64,000 nt of DNA from Francisella uliginis (GTDB taxonomy: Bacteria > Pseudomonadota > Gammaproteobacteria > Francisellales > Francisellaceae), in the NCBI RefSeq assembly GCF_001895265.1, contig NZ_CP016796.1:310001-374000 (forward strand), given 5' to 3'. Under the pieces are notes generated by a model, which was not told the origin of the DNA, made no database searches, and saw nothing but the letters and a program-made list of their open reading frames with translations. The position numbers and the translations under genes were made by a program. How positions within the stretch are numbered: position 1 is the stretch's first letter; every line of letters starts with the position of its first letter. Shown one piece after another: positions 18,643 through 27,374 of the stretch.

Positions 18643-18672
18643 TTGACAGGTTTTGATTTACTATGTTAGACT
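18643..18672 (+). promoter_or_regulatory. Sigma-70 promoter of the second lysine-riboswitch leader
   Basis: A -35 box TTGACA (18643-18648), 18 bases, and a -10 box TAGACT (18667-18672), followed by the same small hairpin as in leader 1. It lies 30 bases after the aminotransferase stop, so lysC has its own promoter. Confidence 0.65.
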
Positions 18673-18703
18673 CAAAATCAGTAAGTTTTCTTACTAACGT
18701 AAT

Positions 18704-18890
18704 TTAAAGAAGAGGTGCATAGTCTATAATGCTAATCTGAAAGCCATAACGCTTAGAGATGATTAGATTTTTTAGAGATTGTGCCGAAAGAATATAGAAG
18801 TTATGAGCTATATTCTTGGGTCTGATACTGAAAGGTAGCAGAACTGTCACGTTGAACTTAAACGTGGGGCGCTTCGGTCTAAGCATTAAT
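18704..18890 (+). promoter_or_regulatory. Lysine riboswitch (L-box) 2
   Basis: It carries the same ordered L-box blocks: AGAGGTGCAT, GAAAGCC, GTGCCGAAAG, GGGTCTGATACTGAAAGG, GAACTGTCAC, GCGCTTCGGTCT. It is closer to the general consensus than copy 1 (GAGGTGC instead of GAGGAGC). The end of the aptamer is 48 bases before the lysC ATG, as in copy 1. The start codon sits in a short pairing region (CAT with ATG), which suggests translational control. Confidence 0.9.
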
Positions 18891-18927
18891 TTTGCAAAGT
18901 CTCTAGTTTCCCCACATTAGTGAAAAC

Positions 18928-20316
18928 ATGGAGAGCTTTGTGGAAGATCAAATAAGTGTTGCAAAATTCGGTGGTACAAGTGTTGCCAATATTGAATCAA
19001 TAACAAAATGTATCGAAATTATAAAAGATACATCTCAAGTTAAAGTAGTTGTTGTAAGTGCTCAGTCTGGAGTAACTAATCTTTTAGTAAAACTTGTGAC
19101 AAGCTGTTCTAATGAGAGCTCTCTACAAGAGACAATTAATAAAATACAAGAAATTGTCTATCCAATACTAGAGCATATTAAAAATTCTGAAACTTCGATA
19201 AGAATAAAAGAAGTAATAAAAGATTTAGAGTCTCTTACTAAGCTATCCCTAAGATTAAAAACTCCTCAATTATCAGATGAGATATTATCATTTGGTGAGT
19301 TAATTTCAGCAACGATAATGACAGAGCTTTTAGTTCAATCAGGTGTTAATGCTACACATCTAAGAGCAACAGAGTTTATAAAAACTGATAACCACTATGG
19401 TCAGGCAAAACCTATTACTAAAGGTATTCGTGCAAATGTACAGCAAAAATTAGTACCATTAATTCAAGATAGTATTGTAGTAACAGAAGGTTTTATTGGT
19501 CAAGGATCTCAAGGCCTGACAACTACTCTTGGTCGTGGTGGAAGTGATTATTCTGCAGCCTTAATCGCTGAGGCTATAGGTGCTAAGGATCTGCTGATTT
19601 GGACAGATGTTCCAGGTATTTATCAAGCTGACCCTAGAGGAATACCTAGTGCAGTATCAATACAGAAAATGTCTTATAATGAAGCAGCTGAGTTAGCGAC
19701 TTTTGGAGCTAAAGTTTTACATCCTAGTACGCTATGGCCTGCTATAAGAAGTAATATAAGTGTATTTATAGGCTCAACTTTTAACCCAGATAATCCTGGA
19801 ACATGGATTGCAAAAGAAATAGATCAAGAGCTTCCAGTTGTTCGAGCTGTTGCTGAGCGCAAAAATCAGGTATTAGTAACGATAAAAAGTTATGATATGG
19901 TTCATACTCAAGGTTTCTTAGCTAAAGTTTTTCAGGTTTTAGCTGATCATAAAGTAAGTGTTGATCTTGTGACTACTAGTGAGGTAAGCCTTGCTTTGAC
20001 TTTAGATCATATCGGTAGTCAATCTATAGGAGATACTATACTTACACCAAGCTTATTGGAGGATTTAGATGAGATTGGTGATGTTGAAATAAGGATTGAT
20101 GAGAATTTATCTCTAGTTGCGATAGTTGGTAACAATATCCATCAGACTAAGAATATTAGCTCAAGGTTATTTTCTGAGTTATCTGATCATAATATACGCT
20201 TACTTAGTCATGGAGCTAGTGGACATAATATGTGTTTGCTTGTTGACCAAAATGAATCATCTCTAGTTATACAAAAAATCTATAATCAATTTTTTGAAAA
20301 AGGAGGGATGGTATGA
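18928..20316 (+). CDS. lysC: Aspartokinase
   Basis: A 462-residue enzyme that phosphorylates aspartate, the first step to DAP and lysine. The kinase domain begins KFGGTSVAN (about residue 13) and has TLGRGGSDYSAAL and WTDVPGIYQADPR. Two ACT domains (about 310-462, with LVTTSEVSLALT and SHGASGHNM) suggest feedback by lysine as well as riboswitch control. It is first in the operon; its stop overlaps dapB by four bases (ATGA). Confidence 0.95.
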   Translation: MESFVEDQISVAKFGGTSVANIESITKCIEIIKDTSQVKVVVVSAQSGVTNLLVKLVTSCSNESSLQETINKIQEIVYPILEHIKNSETSIRIKEVIKDLESLTKLSLRLKTPQLSDEILSFGELISATIMTELLVQSGVNATHLRATEFIKTDNHYGQAKPITKGIRANVQQKLVPLIQDSIVVTEGFIGQGSQGLTTTLGRGGSDYSAALIAEAIGAKDLLIWTDVPGIYQADPRGIPSAVSIQKMSYNEAAELATFGAKVLHPSTLWPAIRSNISVFIGSTFNPDNPGTWIAKEIDQELPVVRAVAERKNQVLVTIKSYDMVHTQGFLAKVFQVLADHKVSVDLVTTSEVSLALTLDHIGSQSIGDTILTPSLLEDLDEIGDVEIRIDENLSLVAIVGNNIHQTKNISSRLFSELSDHNIRLLSHGASGHNMCLLVDQNESSLVIQKIYNQFFEKGGMV

Positions 20317-20993
20317 AAATTGCAATTGTAGGAAAAGGTAACACAGGACAAGCTGTTTTAGATTTGCTTGGTAGTCAAAATATATATGAAGTTTTTGATT
20401 CAAATAACACAGTTACAGTTGAAAAACTTAATAATGCTGAGGCTGTTATTATATTTGTTTCAGCTAAAATATTGGAAGATATATTACCAATTTTATTAGA
20501 GACAAAAACACCTATTATTTGTGGAGCAACAGGCTTTGACTATACTCAAGGTGTTGTTGAGCAAGTTACTCTAAATAAAAAGGTGTGGATTGTTGCTAAT
20601 AACTTTAGTCTATCCATGGTTTTTATTAAAAAAGCTCTAAACTCACTAGGTAAAATCCAACATTTAATTCCACGATTAGAGTGCACGATAAAAGAAACTC
20701 ATCATACAAGAAAACTAGATGCTCCAAGTGGTACGGCAATATCTTGGGAAAATTGGCTTGATATTGATAGCTGTGCGATATCATCAGAGCGTTTAGGTGA
20801 TATTAAAGGAATTCATGAGGCGACTCTTAGCTATGAATATGAAACTATCGAGTTAAAACATACTGCGCATGACCGCAAGCTTTTTGCTCAGGGTGCTATT
20901 TGGGCAGCTAAATATGCCATAAATAATTCTGATTTATATGGTTTTTACCAATTTGAAGAGCTTGTTGCTAAGGAGTATGCAAATGAATATTAA
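20313..20993 (+). CDS. dapB: 4-hydroxy-tetrahydrodipicolinate reductase
   Basis: A 226-residue NAD(P)H enzyme of the DAP pathway. The N-terminal nucleotide-binding motif is GKGNTGQAV. The active-site block ETHHTRKLDAPSGTA carries the catalytic His and Lys. It is shorter than E. coli DapB (273), with the N-terminal domain trimmed, which is usual in some lineages. It overlaps lysC by four bases and dapA by 11 bases. Confidence 0.93.
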   Translation: MKIAIVGKGNTGQAVLDLLGSQNIYEVFDSNNTVTVEKLNNAEAVIIFVSAKILEDILPILLETKTPIICGATGFDYTQGVVEQVTLNKKVWIVANNFSLSMVFIKKALNSLGKIQHLIPRLECTIKETHHTRKLDAPSGTAISWENWLDIDSCAISSERLGDIKGIHEATLSYEYETIELKHTAHDRKLFAQGAIWAAKYAINNSDLYGFYQFEELVAKEYANEY

Positions 20994-21864
20994 TAAAGAT
21001 CTTTATACAGCGATAGTAACACCAATGCTTGATAATGGTGAGATAGACTATGGTAGTTTTGAAAGAATATTAAAATATCAGGCAGAATCTGGCTGTGGAA
21101 TATTAATTTTAGGTAGCACTGGAGAAGCATTAGCACTAAGCTTTGAGGAACAATGTGAGGTAGTTAAATTTACATGTTCATTGAATTTAAATACTCCAAT
21201 AATGGTTGGTGTTGGAGGATCTAGGCTTGATCAGCAGATTAAATGGATAGAATTTTGTAATTCTCAGAATATTGATTGTTTTTTACTAGTAACACCAGTT
21301 TATGCTAAACCTGGGACAGTTGGTCAAATTAATTGGTTTACAAGTCTACTTGATGCGGCTCAAAGACCATGTGTTTTATATAATGTTCCATCTAGAACTG
21401 GTGTGAATTTGAGTTATGAAGCACTAGAAATTATAAAAGATCATAAAAATGCATGGGCAATTAAAGAAGCTTCAGGTGATTGTGAACGTTTTGCAAAATA
21501 TGCTCAGATTGCACCAAATTTAAGAATGTATAGTGGTGAAGATGGAATATTTCCTGAGTTATCAAACTATGGGGCTGTAGGATTAATATCTGTGATATCA
21601 AATATTTGGCCTGTGCAAGTTAGAAGCTATGTTAAAGAAAGCATAAATAAAACTATACAGCTAAGTCATTGTCAGACTTGGAAAGATGCGACAAAGGCAT
21701 GCTTTGAGGTGGCAAACCCAATACCAGTTAAAGTATGGCTTAAACATAATGGTGTAATAAGATCTAATACTTTAAGAGCTCCACTTGTAGCAGAGGAACT
21801 AACAGATATTACTAATCTAGAGAAAGCTAATAGTTTAGTTAAGCAGAGTTACACAAATTTATAA
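20983..21864 (+). CDS. dapA: 4-hydroxy-tetrahydrodipicolinate synthase
   Basis: A 293-residue TIM-barrel aldolase that condenses pyruvate and aspartate semialdehyde. GSTGEALAL carries the active-site Thr, YNVPSRTG the Tyr (with the general wording of the family), and WAIKEASGD the Schiff-base Lys. The start is at the ATG at 20983 because AAGGAG lies seven bases upstream, inside the end of dapB; longer in-frame starts would run into dapB without support. The gene is in the lysC-lysA operon. Confidence 0.94.
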   Translation: MNINKDLYTAIVTPMLDNGEIDYGSFERILKYQAESGCGILILGSTGEALALSFEEQCEVVKFTCSLNLNTPIMVGVGGSRLDQQIKWIEFCNSQNIDCFLLVTPVYAKPGTVGQINWFTSLLDAAQRPCVLYNVPSRTGVNLSYEALEIIKDHKNAWAIKEASGDCERFAKYAQIAPNLRMYSGEDGIFPELSNYGAVGLISVISNIWPVQVRSYVKESINKTIQLSHCQTWKDATKACFEVANPIPVKVWLKHNGVIRSNTLRAPLVAEELTDITNLEKANSLVKQSYTNL

Positions 21865-21899
21865 GATTAATAGGATAGAAAAGATAGGAGAGTAGTATT

Positions 21900-22649
21900 A
21901 TGGAATGGCAGGAGACTTTAGATGCGCTTCAATCAGGGCAAATAAGAGCAGCAGAACAATTAAGTGATGGAAGCTGGCAAGTAAATGTTGAAGTTAAAAA
22001 AGCTATTTTAGAGGCTTTTAAAGCTGGTGTGAATGTTGATTATAATGGTACTTATGAAGGATTCGTTGATAAGCATAACCTAGCACCACGTAAGTTTAGT
22101 AAATCAGAAGGCATTAGGATAGTTCCAGGAGGTTCATCTGTACGAGCAGGAGCTTATGTTGCATCATCTGTGATTATAATGCCACCATCATATATAAATA
22201 CTGGTGCCTATATCGATGAGGGAACAATGGTTGATAGTAATGCATTGGTTGGCTCATGTGCTCAAATAGGTAAAAATGTTCATTTATCTGCTGGGGTGCA
22301 AATTGGCGGGGTTCTTGAGCCAGTGGGGATGAATCCTGTAATAATTGAAGATGATGTATTTGTTAGTGCTGGAGCTATTATTGTTGAAGGTGTCATCGTT
22401 GGCAAAAGATCTGTAATCGCACCATCTGTTTCTCTTTCAAGAGGTGTTAGAGTTTATGATAGCGTTAATGAAAGAGTGCTTGATAAAGGAGAAAAAATTC
22501 CTGAGGGGGCTATTGTTGTACCGGGATCACGTCCAATAAATACAAGTTGGGCAAAAGCTCATGGATTACAATCTTATTGTCCTGTAATTATTAAATATCG
22601 TGATGATAAAAGTGATAAAGCTTTGACTCTAGAGGAGGCGTTACGTTAA
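21900..22649 (+). CDS. dapD: Tetrahydrodipicolinate N-succinyltransferase
   Basis: A 249-residue left-handed beta-helix acyltransferase. Hexapeptide repeats run from about residue 75 to 200, with GAYIDEGTMVDSNALVGSCA and IGKNVHLSAGVQIGGVLEP closely matching DapD. It succinylates tetrahydrodipicolinate, so the organism uses the succinylase branch, which then needs DapC and DapE. Neither is intact in this window. The ribosome site AGGAGAG is 7-8 bases upstream. The stop shares one base with the lysA start (TAATG). Confidence 0.93.
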   Translation: MEWQETLDALQSGQIRAAEQLSDGSWQVNVEVKKAILEAFKAGVNVDYNGTYEGFVDKHNLAPRKFSKSEGIRIVPGGSSVRAGAYVASSVIIMPPSYINTGAYIDEGTMVDSNALVGSCAQIGKNVHLSAGVQIGGVLEPVGMNPVIIEDDVFVSAGAIIVEGVIVGKRSVIAPSVSLSRGVRVYDSVNERVLDKGEKIPEGAIVVPGSRPINTSWAKAHGLQSYCPVIIKYRDDKSDKALTLEEALR

Positions 22650-23863
22650 TGTTTTCTTTGGGATTACATAGAGATTGTTTACTTAACTTAGCAGATGAAG
22701 TAGGCAGTCCCTTCTTTTTTTATGATTTAGATGCGTTAGAGAATAAGTTAATAAGTTTAAGAAAACTAACAGTAAAACTTTGGTATGCGGTTAAAGCAAA
22801 TCCATTATCAAGTATAATTCAGAGTGTAGCTAAACAGGGTATATCTTTTGATGTTGCAAGTTGTGGAGAACTAGACCAGGTTCTAAAACAAGGAGTAGAT
22901 CCTAAGAATATCTTAAATACTGGATCAGCAAAATCATATAAGCAGATTTGTTATTTTATTGAAAAAGGTGTACGAACTTTTGTACTTGAAAGTGTTCAGC
23001 AGTATCAAGATCTATTAAAAGCAGCTAAAAACTATGACGTTCAAGTTACATCACTGTTACGTGTTCAGATCAGTTGGGATAATTCTGGTGAGAAGAATGT
23101 TCTTGGTGGCGATAGCGTGACTCCTTTTGGATTAGCACCTGAAGAATGGGTGAATTTTTTCACAGAAAACTCTATAAAAAATGAATATGTTGATGTAATA
23201 GGTTTACATTGCTTCCAGTGGGGGAATATTACAGATATAGAGAAGCTTGTACATCTTTGGGAAGTTATTACTGAAAATTTAGTTGTATTAGCAAATCAAA
23301 TTTCAATGGATCTAAGAGTTATAGATCTTGGTGGAGGTTTAGGAATACCTTACTACAATCAAGCTAATGAACTGAAAGTTGAGGATGTTGCAGAAGCTTT
23401 AAATAATTTGAAACTGAAATATCCATTAGTCGACTTCTGGCTAGAGTTAGGTCGTTATGCAGTGGGTGAATGTGGTGCTTATGTAACAAAAGTGATAGAT
23501 AGAAAAAAAGTTTATGATAAAGATTTACTTGTTTTAGAGGGGGGAAGCCAACATTTAGGTCGTCCATTTATTACAAACCAAGCATTCCCAGTAAAAAATA
23601 TATCAAGAGCTAATCAAGAAAATCATACAATTATGGAAGTTCATGGGCCTTTATGTACAAGTATAGATCATTTAGGAAGAGTTGATTTAGCTGATAGTAC
23701 TGAGTCTGGAGACTATTTAGCATTTACTCAAACAGGAGCATATGGTTTTACAGAAAGTATGCCTTTTTTCTTATGCCATACATTACCTGCAGAGATTATT
23801 TATATAAAGGGTCAAGTGCAAGTAGTGCGTGAAGCAAAACAAGCATCTCAGTGGCTAGTTTAG
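22649..23863 (+). CDS. lysA: Diaminopimelate decarboxylase-like PLP enzyme
   Basis: A 404-residue fold-III PLP decarboxylase. The PLP lysine is in LWYAVKANP (about residue 51). Further motifs are FDVASCGEL, GLHCFQWG, DLGGGLGIPY and ELGRYAVGECG. By fold alone it could be another member of the ornithine/DAP/carboxynorspermidine group, and its wording is divergent from E. coli LysA. Its position at the end of a lysine-controlled DAP operon makes DAP decarboxylase the best call. The last step yields lysine and CO2. Confidence 0.8.
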   Translation: MFSLGLHRDCLLNLADEVGSPFFFYDLDALENKLISLRKLTVKLWYAVKANPLSSIIQSVAKQGISFDVASCGELDQVLKQGVDPKNILNTGSAKSYKQICYFIEKGVRTFVLESVQQYQDLLKAAKNYDVQVTSLLRVQISWDNSGEKNVLGGDSVTPFGLAPEEWVNFFTENSIKNEYVDVIGLHCFQWGNITDIEKLVHLWEVITENLVVLANQISMDLRVIDLGGGLGIPYYNQANELKVEDVAEALNNLKLKYPLVDFWLELGRYAVGECGAYVTKVIDRKKVYDKDLLVLEGGSQHLGRPFITNQAFPVKNISRANQENHTIMEVHGPLCTSIDHLGRVDLADSTESGDYLAFTQTGAYGFTESMPFFLCHTLPAEIIYIKGQVQVVREAKQASQWLV

Positions 23864-24042
23864 TAGGATCTTTTTAGAAAGAGTATGCTAAAAATCTTAT
23901 GAGAATTCGAAGGTTAATTGATTTATGTGTCATTAATGAGATAATAAATATTGTATTTTATAAAAGAAAGTTAAGATGTTATATCTTAATTATTGTGTTG
24001 TAGAAGTTAAAAAAACTAAAAATAGTTGGAGAAGAAAGTTTA

Positions 24043-25509
24043 ATGTCCCAGAAACTTAAGCGTAGTTTACAAAGTCGCCATATGTCAATGATTGCATTAG
24101 GCGGATGTATAGGTACAGGTCTTTTTATTGGTCTTGGTAAAGCTATTGCAGATGCAGGCCCAGGCGGAACGGTTATTGCATATGTATTAATTGCTATTAT
24201 GGTTTTTTTCTTAATGTCGAGCCTTGGCGAAATGGCAGCACATTCACCAGTAACAGGAACTTTTTGTGAGTACTCAGGAAGGTATGTGGATGAAGCGTTA
24301 GGGTTTACTACAGGTTGGAATTATTGGTTTAATTGGGCTGTAACTGTTGCTACTGAGGTTATTGCTGCAGCTGTTGTTATGCAGTATTGGTTTCCAGCAT
24401 CAGAAGTTCATCCTATTGTGTGGAGCTCACTTTTCTTCTTTTTAATACTTGGTTTGAACTTATTTTCTGTGAAGATATATGGTGAAGTTGAGTACTGGCT
24501 TTCATTTATAAAGGTTTCTACTGTTGTTATATTTATTGTAGTAGGGACATTGGCAATATTTGGTTTGATGGGAAATCAGCCAGTTGGTTTTGAAAACTGG
24601 ACAGTCGGAGATGCCCCATTCCATAATGGTTTTTGGGGTTTTATAACGGTGTTTATGATCGCAGGTTTCTCTTTTCAGGGGAGCGAACTTATTGGTGTAA
24701 CTGCTGGTGAAGCAAAAGATCCATCAACATCTATACCTAAAGCAATCAGGCAAACTTTTTGGAGATTGTTTGTGTTTTATGTAGTGACAGTTGTGATAGT
24801 TAGTTTCTTAGTTGCTTATAATAACGAATATGTTAAACAAATTGATGGTAATACTTTGTCAGCTGTTTTTAGTCCTTTTACTATTGTGTTTAGCGATTTG
24901 GGCTTTAAGGTTGCTGCAACAGTTATGAATGTGATTATACTTACAGCGATATTATCTGCATGTAATGCTAGTATGTATACTGCTACTAGAACTCTGTGGC
25001 ATTTGGGTAATATCAAACAAGCACCGTCATTTTTGTCTAAAATAAATAAAAATGGTACGCCAATATTTGCACTGCTTGCTACTGCTATTATAGGATCACT
25101 ATTTTTTGCTGTTAGTTTTATTGGTAGTAATGAGATTTTAACATGGCTTATAAATGTATCTAGTTTGGCGGGTTTTACGGCTTGGTTTACCATTGCACTT
25201 AGTCACTATAGGTTTAGGAAGGCATATATTAAGCAAGGTTTTGATGTTGATAAACTTCCTTATAAATCTAGATTTTTCCCATGGGCGCCTTTGATCGCTT
25301 TGGGTATGGTTTGCATTATTGTTGTTGGTCAAGGCTTGAGCATGTTTACACAACATGATAGAAGCTTTATATCTATGTTGTTGGAGTTTTTATCAACATA
25401 TGTGGGACTAATCGTATTTATAGTAATGTATTTTGTTTATAAGCTTGTGAAAAAAACTAAAATTGTTAAACTTGAAGAATGTGATTTAGGAAGCGCAAAT
25501 AATGTTTAG
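24043..25509 (+). CDS. lysP: Lysine-specific amino acid permease
   Basis: A 488-residue APC/AAT-family permease with about 12 membrane segments. It follows E. coli LysP closely: SRHMSMIALGGCIGTGLFIG, SSLGEMAAHSPVTG, WNYWFNWAVT and GEVEYW. The known role of LysP is proton-driven lysine import. It lies 179 bases after lysA with its own ribosome site (GGAGAAG). No third riboswitch is seen in the gap, so regulation may be separate or by read-through. Confidence 0.85.
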   Translation: MSQKLKRSLQSRHMSMIALGGCIGTGLFIGLGKAIADAGPGGTVIAYVLIAIMVFFLMSSLGEMAAHSPVTGTFCEYSGRYVDEALGFTTGWNYWFNWAVTVATEVIAAAVVMQYWFPASEVHPIVWSSLFFFLILGLNLFSVKIYGEVEYWLSFIKVSTVVIFIVVGTLAIFGLMGNQPVGFENWTVGDAPFHNGFWGFITVFMIAGFSFQGSELIGVTAGEAKDPSTSIPKAIRQTFWRLFVFYVVTVVIVSFLVAYNNEYVKQIDGNTLSAVFSPFTIVFSDLGFKVAATVMNVIILTAILSACNASMYTATRTLWHLGNIKQAPSFLSKINKNGTPIFALLATAIIGSLFFAVSFIGSNEILTWLINVSSLAGFTAWFTIALSHYRFRKAYIKQGFDVDKLPYKSRFFPWAPLIALGMVCIIVVGQGLSMFTQHDRSFISMLLEFLSTYVGLIVFIVMYFVYKLVKKTKIVKLEECDLGSANNV

Positions 25510-25518
25510 GGTTGTGTC

Positions 25519-26154
25519 TTGAATACTTTTTTTATACAAGGTAAAGCTGGGCAAATCGAAGTAGCTCATGATAAAGTAAAAGATTCTAATCAAGAGGTTG
25601 CAGCTGTTATCTGTCATCCTCATCCGCTATATCAAGGTAGCATGCATAATAAAGTTGTAACTACTGTTTCTCGAGCGATGAAAACTCATAATATACAATC
25701 GTATAGATTTAATTATCGAGGAGTTGGTGGCAGTCAAGGTGAGTATGGTGAAGGAGAGGGTGAACTAGATGATTTACTTTCTCTATGTAAATGGATATCT
25801 GAAAATACTTCTGTAAAAAAAATATTACTATGTGGTTTCTCATTTGGAGGAGCTATAGCCTATAAAGGCTTAAGCAATTTAGATAATGTTGTAGCACTGA
25901 TAACGATTGCTCCAGCAGTTGATAGGTTTGATCTTACTAAGTTTAATGAGCCTAATGTGCCATGGTTTGTTATTCAAGGTATAGATGATGATACAGTTAA
26001 TCCAAACTCTGTTTTTGATTTTACTCTTAAAAAAGTAAAGTCAGATTTAACTTTAGTAAAGATGGATCAAGTTGGCCATTTTTTTCATGGTAAATTGATA
26101 CAATTAAAGAATGTAATAGAAGACTTTTTAACCCCCATAGTTAAGAAACTATAA
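25519..26154 (+). CDS. Alpha/beta hydrolase, dienelactone-hydrolase-like
   Basis: A 211-residue cytoplasmic alpha/beta hydrolase. ICHPHPLYQGSMHNK is typical of this bacterial subgroup. The nucleophile elbow is GFSFGG (Ser about 115), and the acid and His are likely in GIDDDTVNP and VGHFFHG. It starts with TTG nine bases after lysP, so it is probably co-transcribed. The substrate is unknown. Confidence 0.8.
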   Translation: MNTFFIQGKAGQIEVAHDKVKDSNQEVAAVICHPHPLYQGSMHNKVVTTVSRAMKTHNIQSYRFNYRGVGGSQGEYGEGEGELDDLLSLCKWISENTSVKKILLCGFSFGGAIAYKGLSNLDNVVALITIAPAVDRFDLTKFNEPNVPWFVIQGIDDDTVNPNSVFDFTLKKVKSDLTLVKMDQVGHFFHGKLIQLKNVIEDFLTPIVKKL

Positions 26155-26173
26155 AACAAAAAGGACCAAAGTA

Positions 26174-27160
26174 ATGAATAGAAAAGTAGCTCTTGAAGCG
26201 GTTAGGGTAACAGAATTAGCAGCATTAGCATCTTGGAGTCAGATGGGTCGAGGAGATAAAATTGCTGCAGACCAAGCTGCTGTAGATGCAATGAGAGAAT
26301 CTCTTAATGAGGTTGATATTGATGGAACTGTTGTTATAGGTGAAGGAGAACTTGACGAGGCTCCAATGCTTTATATTGGTGAAAAAGTTGGTGCTGGTGG
26401 TTGTGAAGTTGATATAGCTTTGGATCCTCTTGAAGGAACAACTATTACATCAAAAGGCGGAGCAAATGCTCTTACTGTTTTAGCGATGGCAGATAAAGGA
26501 GGTTTTTTAAATGCTCCTGACGTATACATGCAAAAAATTGCAGTTGGTGGGATTAAGGCTCCAAAAGGAATTGTTGATTTAGATGACTCTGTAACGGAAA
26601 ATCTAGAAAGAATTGCAAAATTCAAAGGAGTTCATGTATCAGCATTAGTCGTTTGTACAATGGATAGACCTAGGCATGACTATATTATTAAAGAGGCTCG
26701 TGAGTGTGGTGCTAGAGTTATTTTAATAGATGATGGTGATGTTTCAGGTGTTATTTCAACAGCTACTGAGGGTTCAGGCATCGATGTCTTTATTGGAACT
26801 GGTGGTGCTCCTGAAGGGGTTTTATCAGCAGCTGCTTTGAAATGCTTAGGTGGTCAAATGCAAGCAAGACTAGTTTTTCATTCAGATGAAGAGGTTCAAA
26901 GAGCACATCGTCTAGGTATTACAGATCTTGATAAAAAGTATGATATTGATGATCTAGCTTCGGGAGATATTGTATTTGCTGCGACAGGTGTTACTGATGG
27001 TAATATGCTACAAGGAGTTAAGAGAGTTAAAAGCTCACTTAGAGGATCTTTTGCGGTAACTCATAGTGTTGTTATGCGTTCTACAACAAAAACAGTGCGT
27101 CATATTACAGCTGAGCATAGTTTTGATTTTAAAGATGGTGTTGAGAAGTTTATGTCTTAA
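26174..27160 (+). CDS. glpX: Fructose-1,6-bisphosphatase class II
   Basis: A 328-residue Li+-sensitive phosphatase of gluconeogenesis. The family motifs are VVIGEGELDEAPML and DIALDPLEGTT, with metal-binding Asp/Glu, and later FIGTGGAPEGVL. It hydrolyses fructose-1,6-bisphosphate in the cytoplasm. It follows the hydrolase by 19 bases with AAAGGA upstream of the ATG. Class II FBPase is the only type usually reported in Francisella. Confidence 0.94.
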   Translation: MNRKVALEAVRVTELAALASWSQMGRGDKIAADQAAVDAMRESLNEVDIDGTVVIGEGELDEAPMLYIGEKVGAGGCEVDIALDPLEGTTITSKGGANALTVLAMADKGGFLNAPDVYMQKIAVGGIKAPKGIVDLDDSVTENLERIAKFKGVHVSALVVCTMDRPRHDYIIKEARECGARVILIDDGDVSGVISTATEGSGIDVFIGTGGAPEGVLSAAALKCLGGQMQARLVFHSDEEVQRAHRLGITDLDKKYDIDDLASGDIVFAATGVTDGNMLQGVKRVKSSLRGSFAVTHSVVMRSTTKTVRHITAEHSFDFKDGVEKFMS

Positions 27161-27374
27161 ATTTTAGCTCCCTCAGAATTTTTCTACCTCCCATGCCAAG
27201 TTGCCTTTGTATTAGGTTTTAATTTATCTTAAATTTTAAGTGCTATTTTATTAAGATTAAGTTCTAATAAAGTTAATTTGACAAATAAACTTTATAATCC
27301 CAATAAACAAGGTTTAAAAAACAATTCTAAAATGTTAGATTGTAAAAATGACTTTTAAAACTAATATCTAACAA

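Noticed and set aside
20938-20982. A longer dapA start inside dapB
   Set aside because: The ATG at 20983 has a well-placed AAGGAG and gives the usual DapA N-terminus. The extension is antisense-free dapB sequence in another frame.
23864-24042. A third lysine riboswitch before lysP
   Set aside because: None of the L-box blocks (GAGGTGC, GCCGAAAG, CTGTCAC) are present in this gap.
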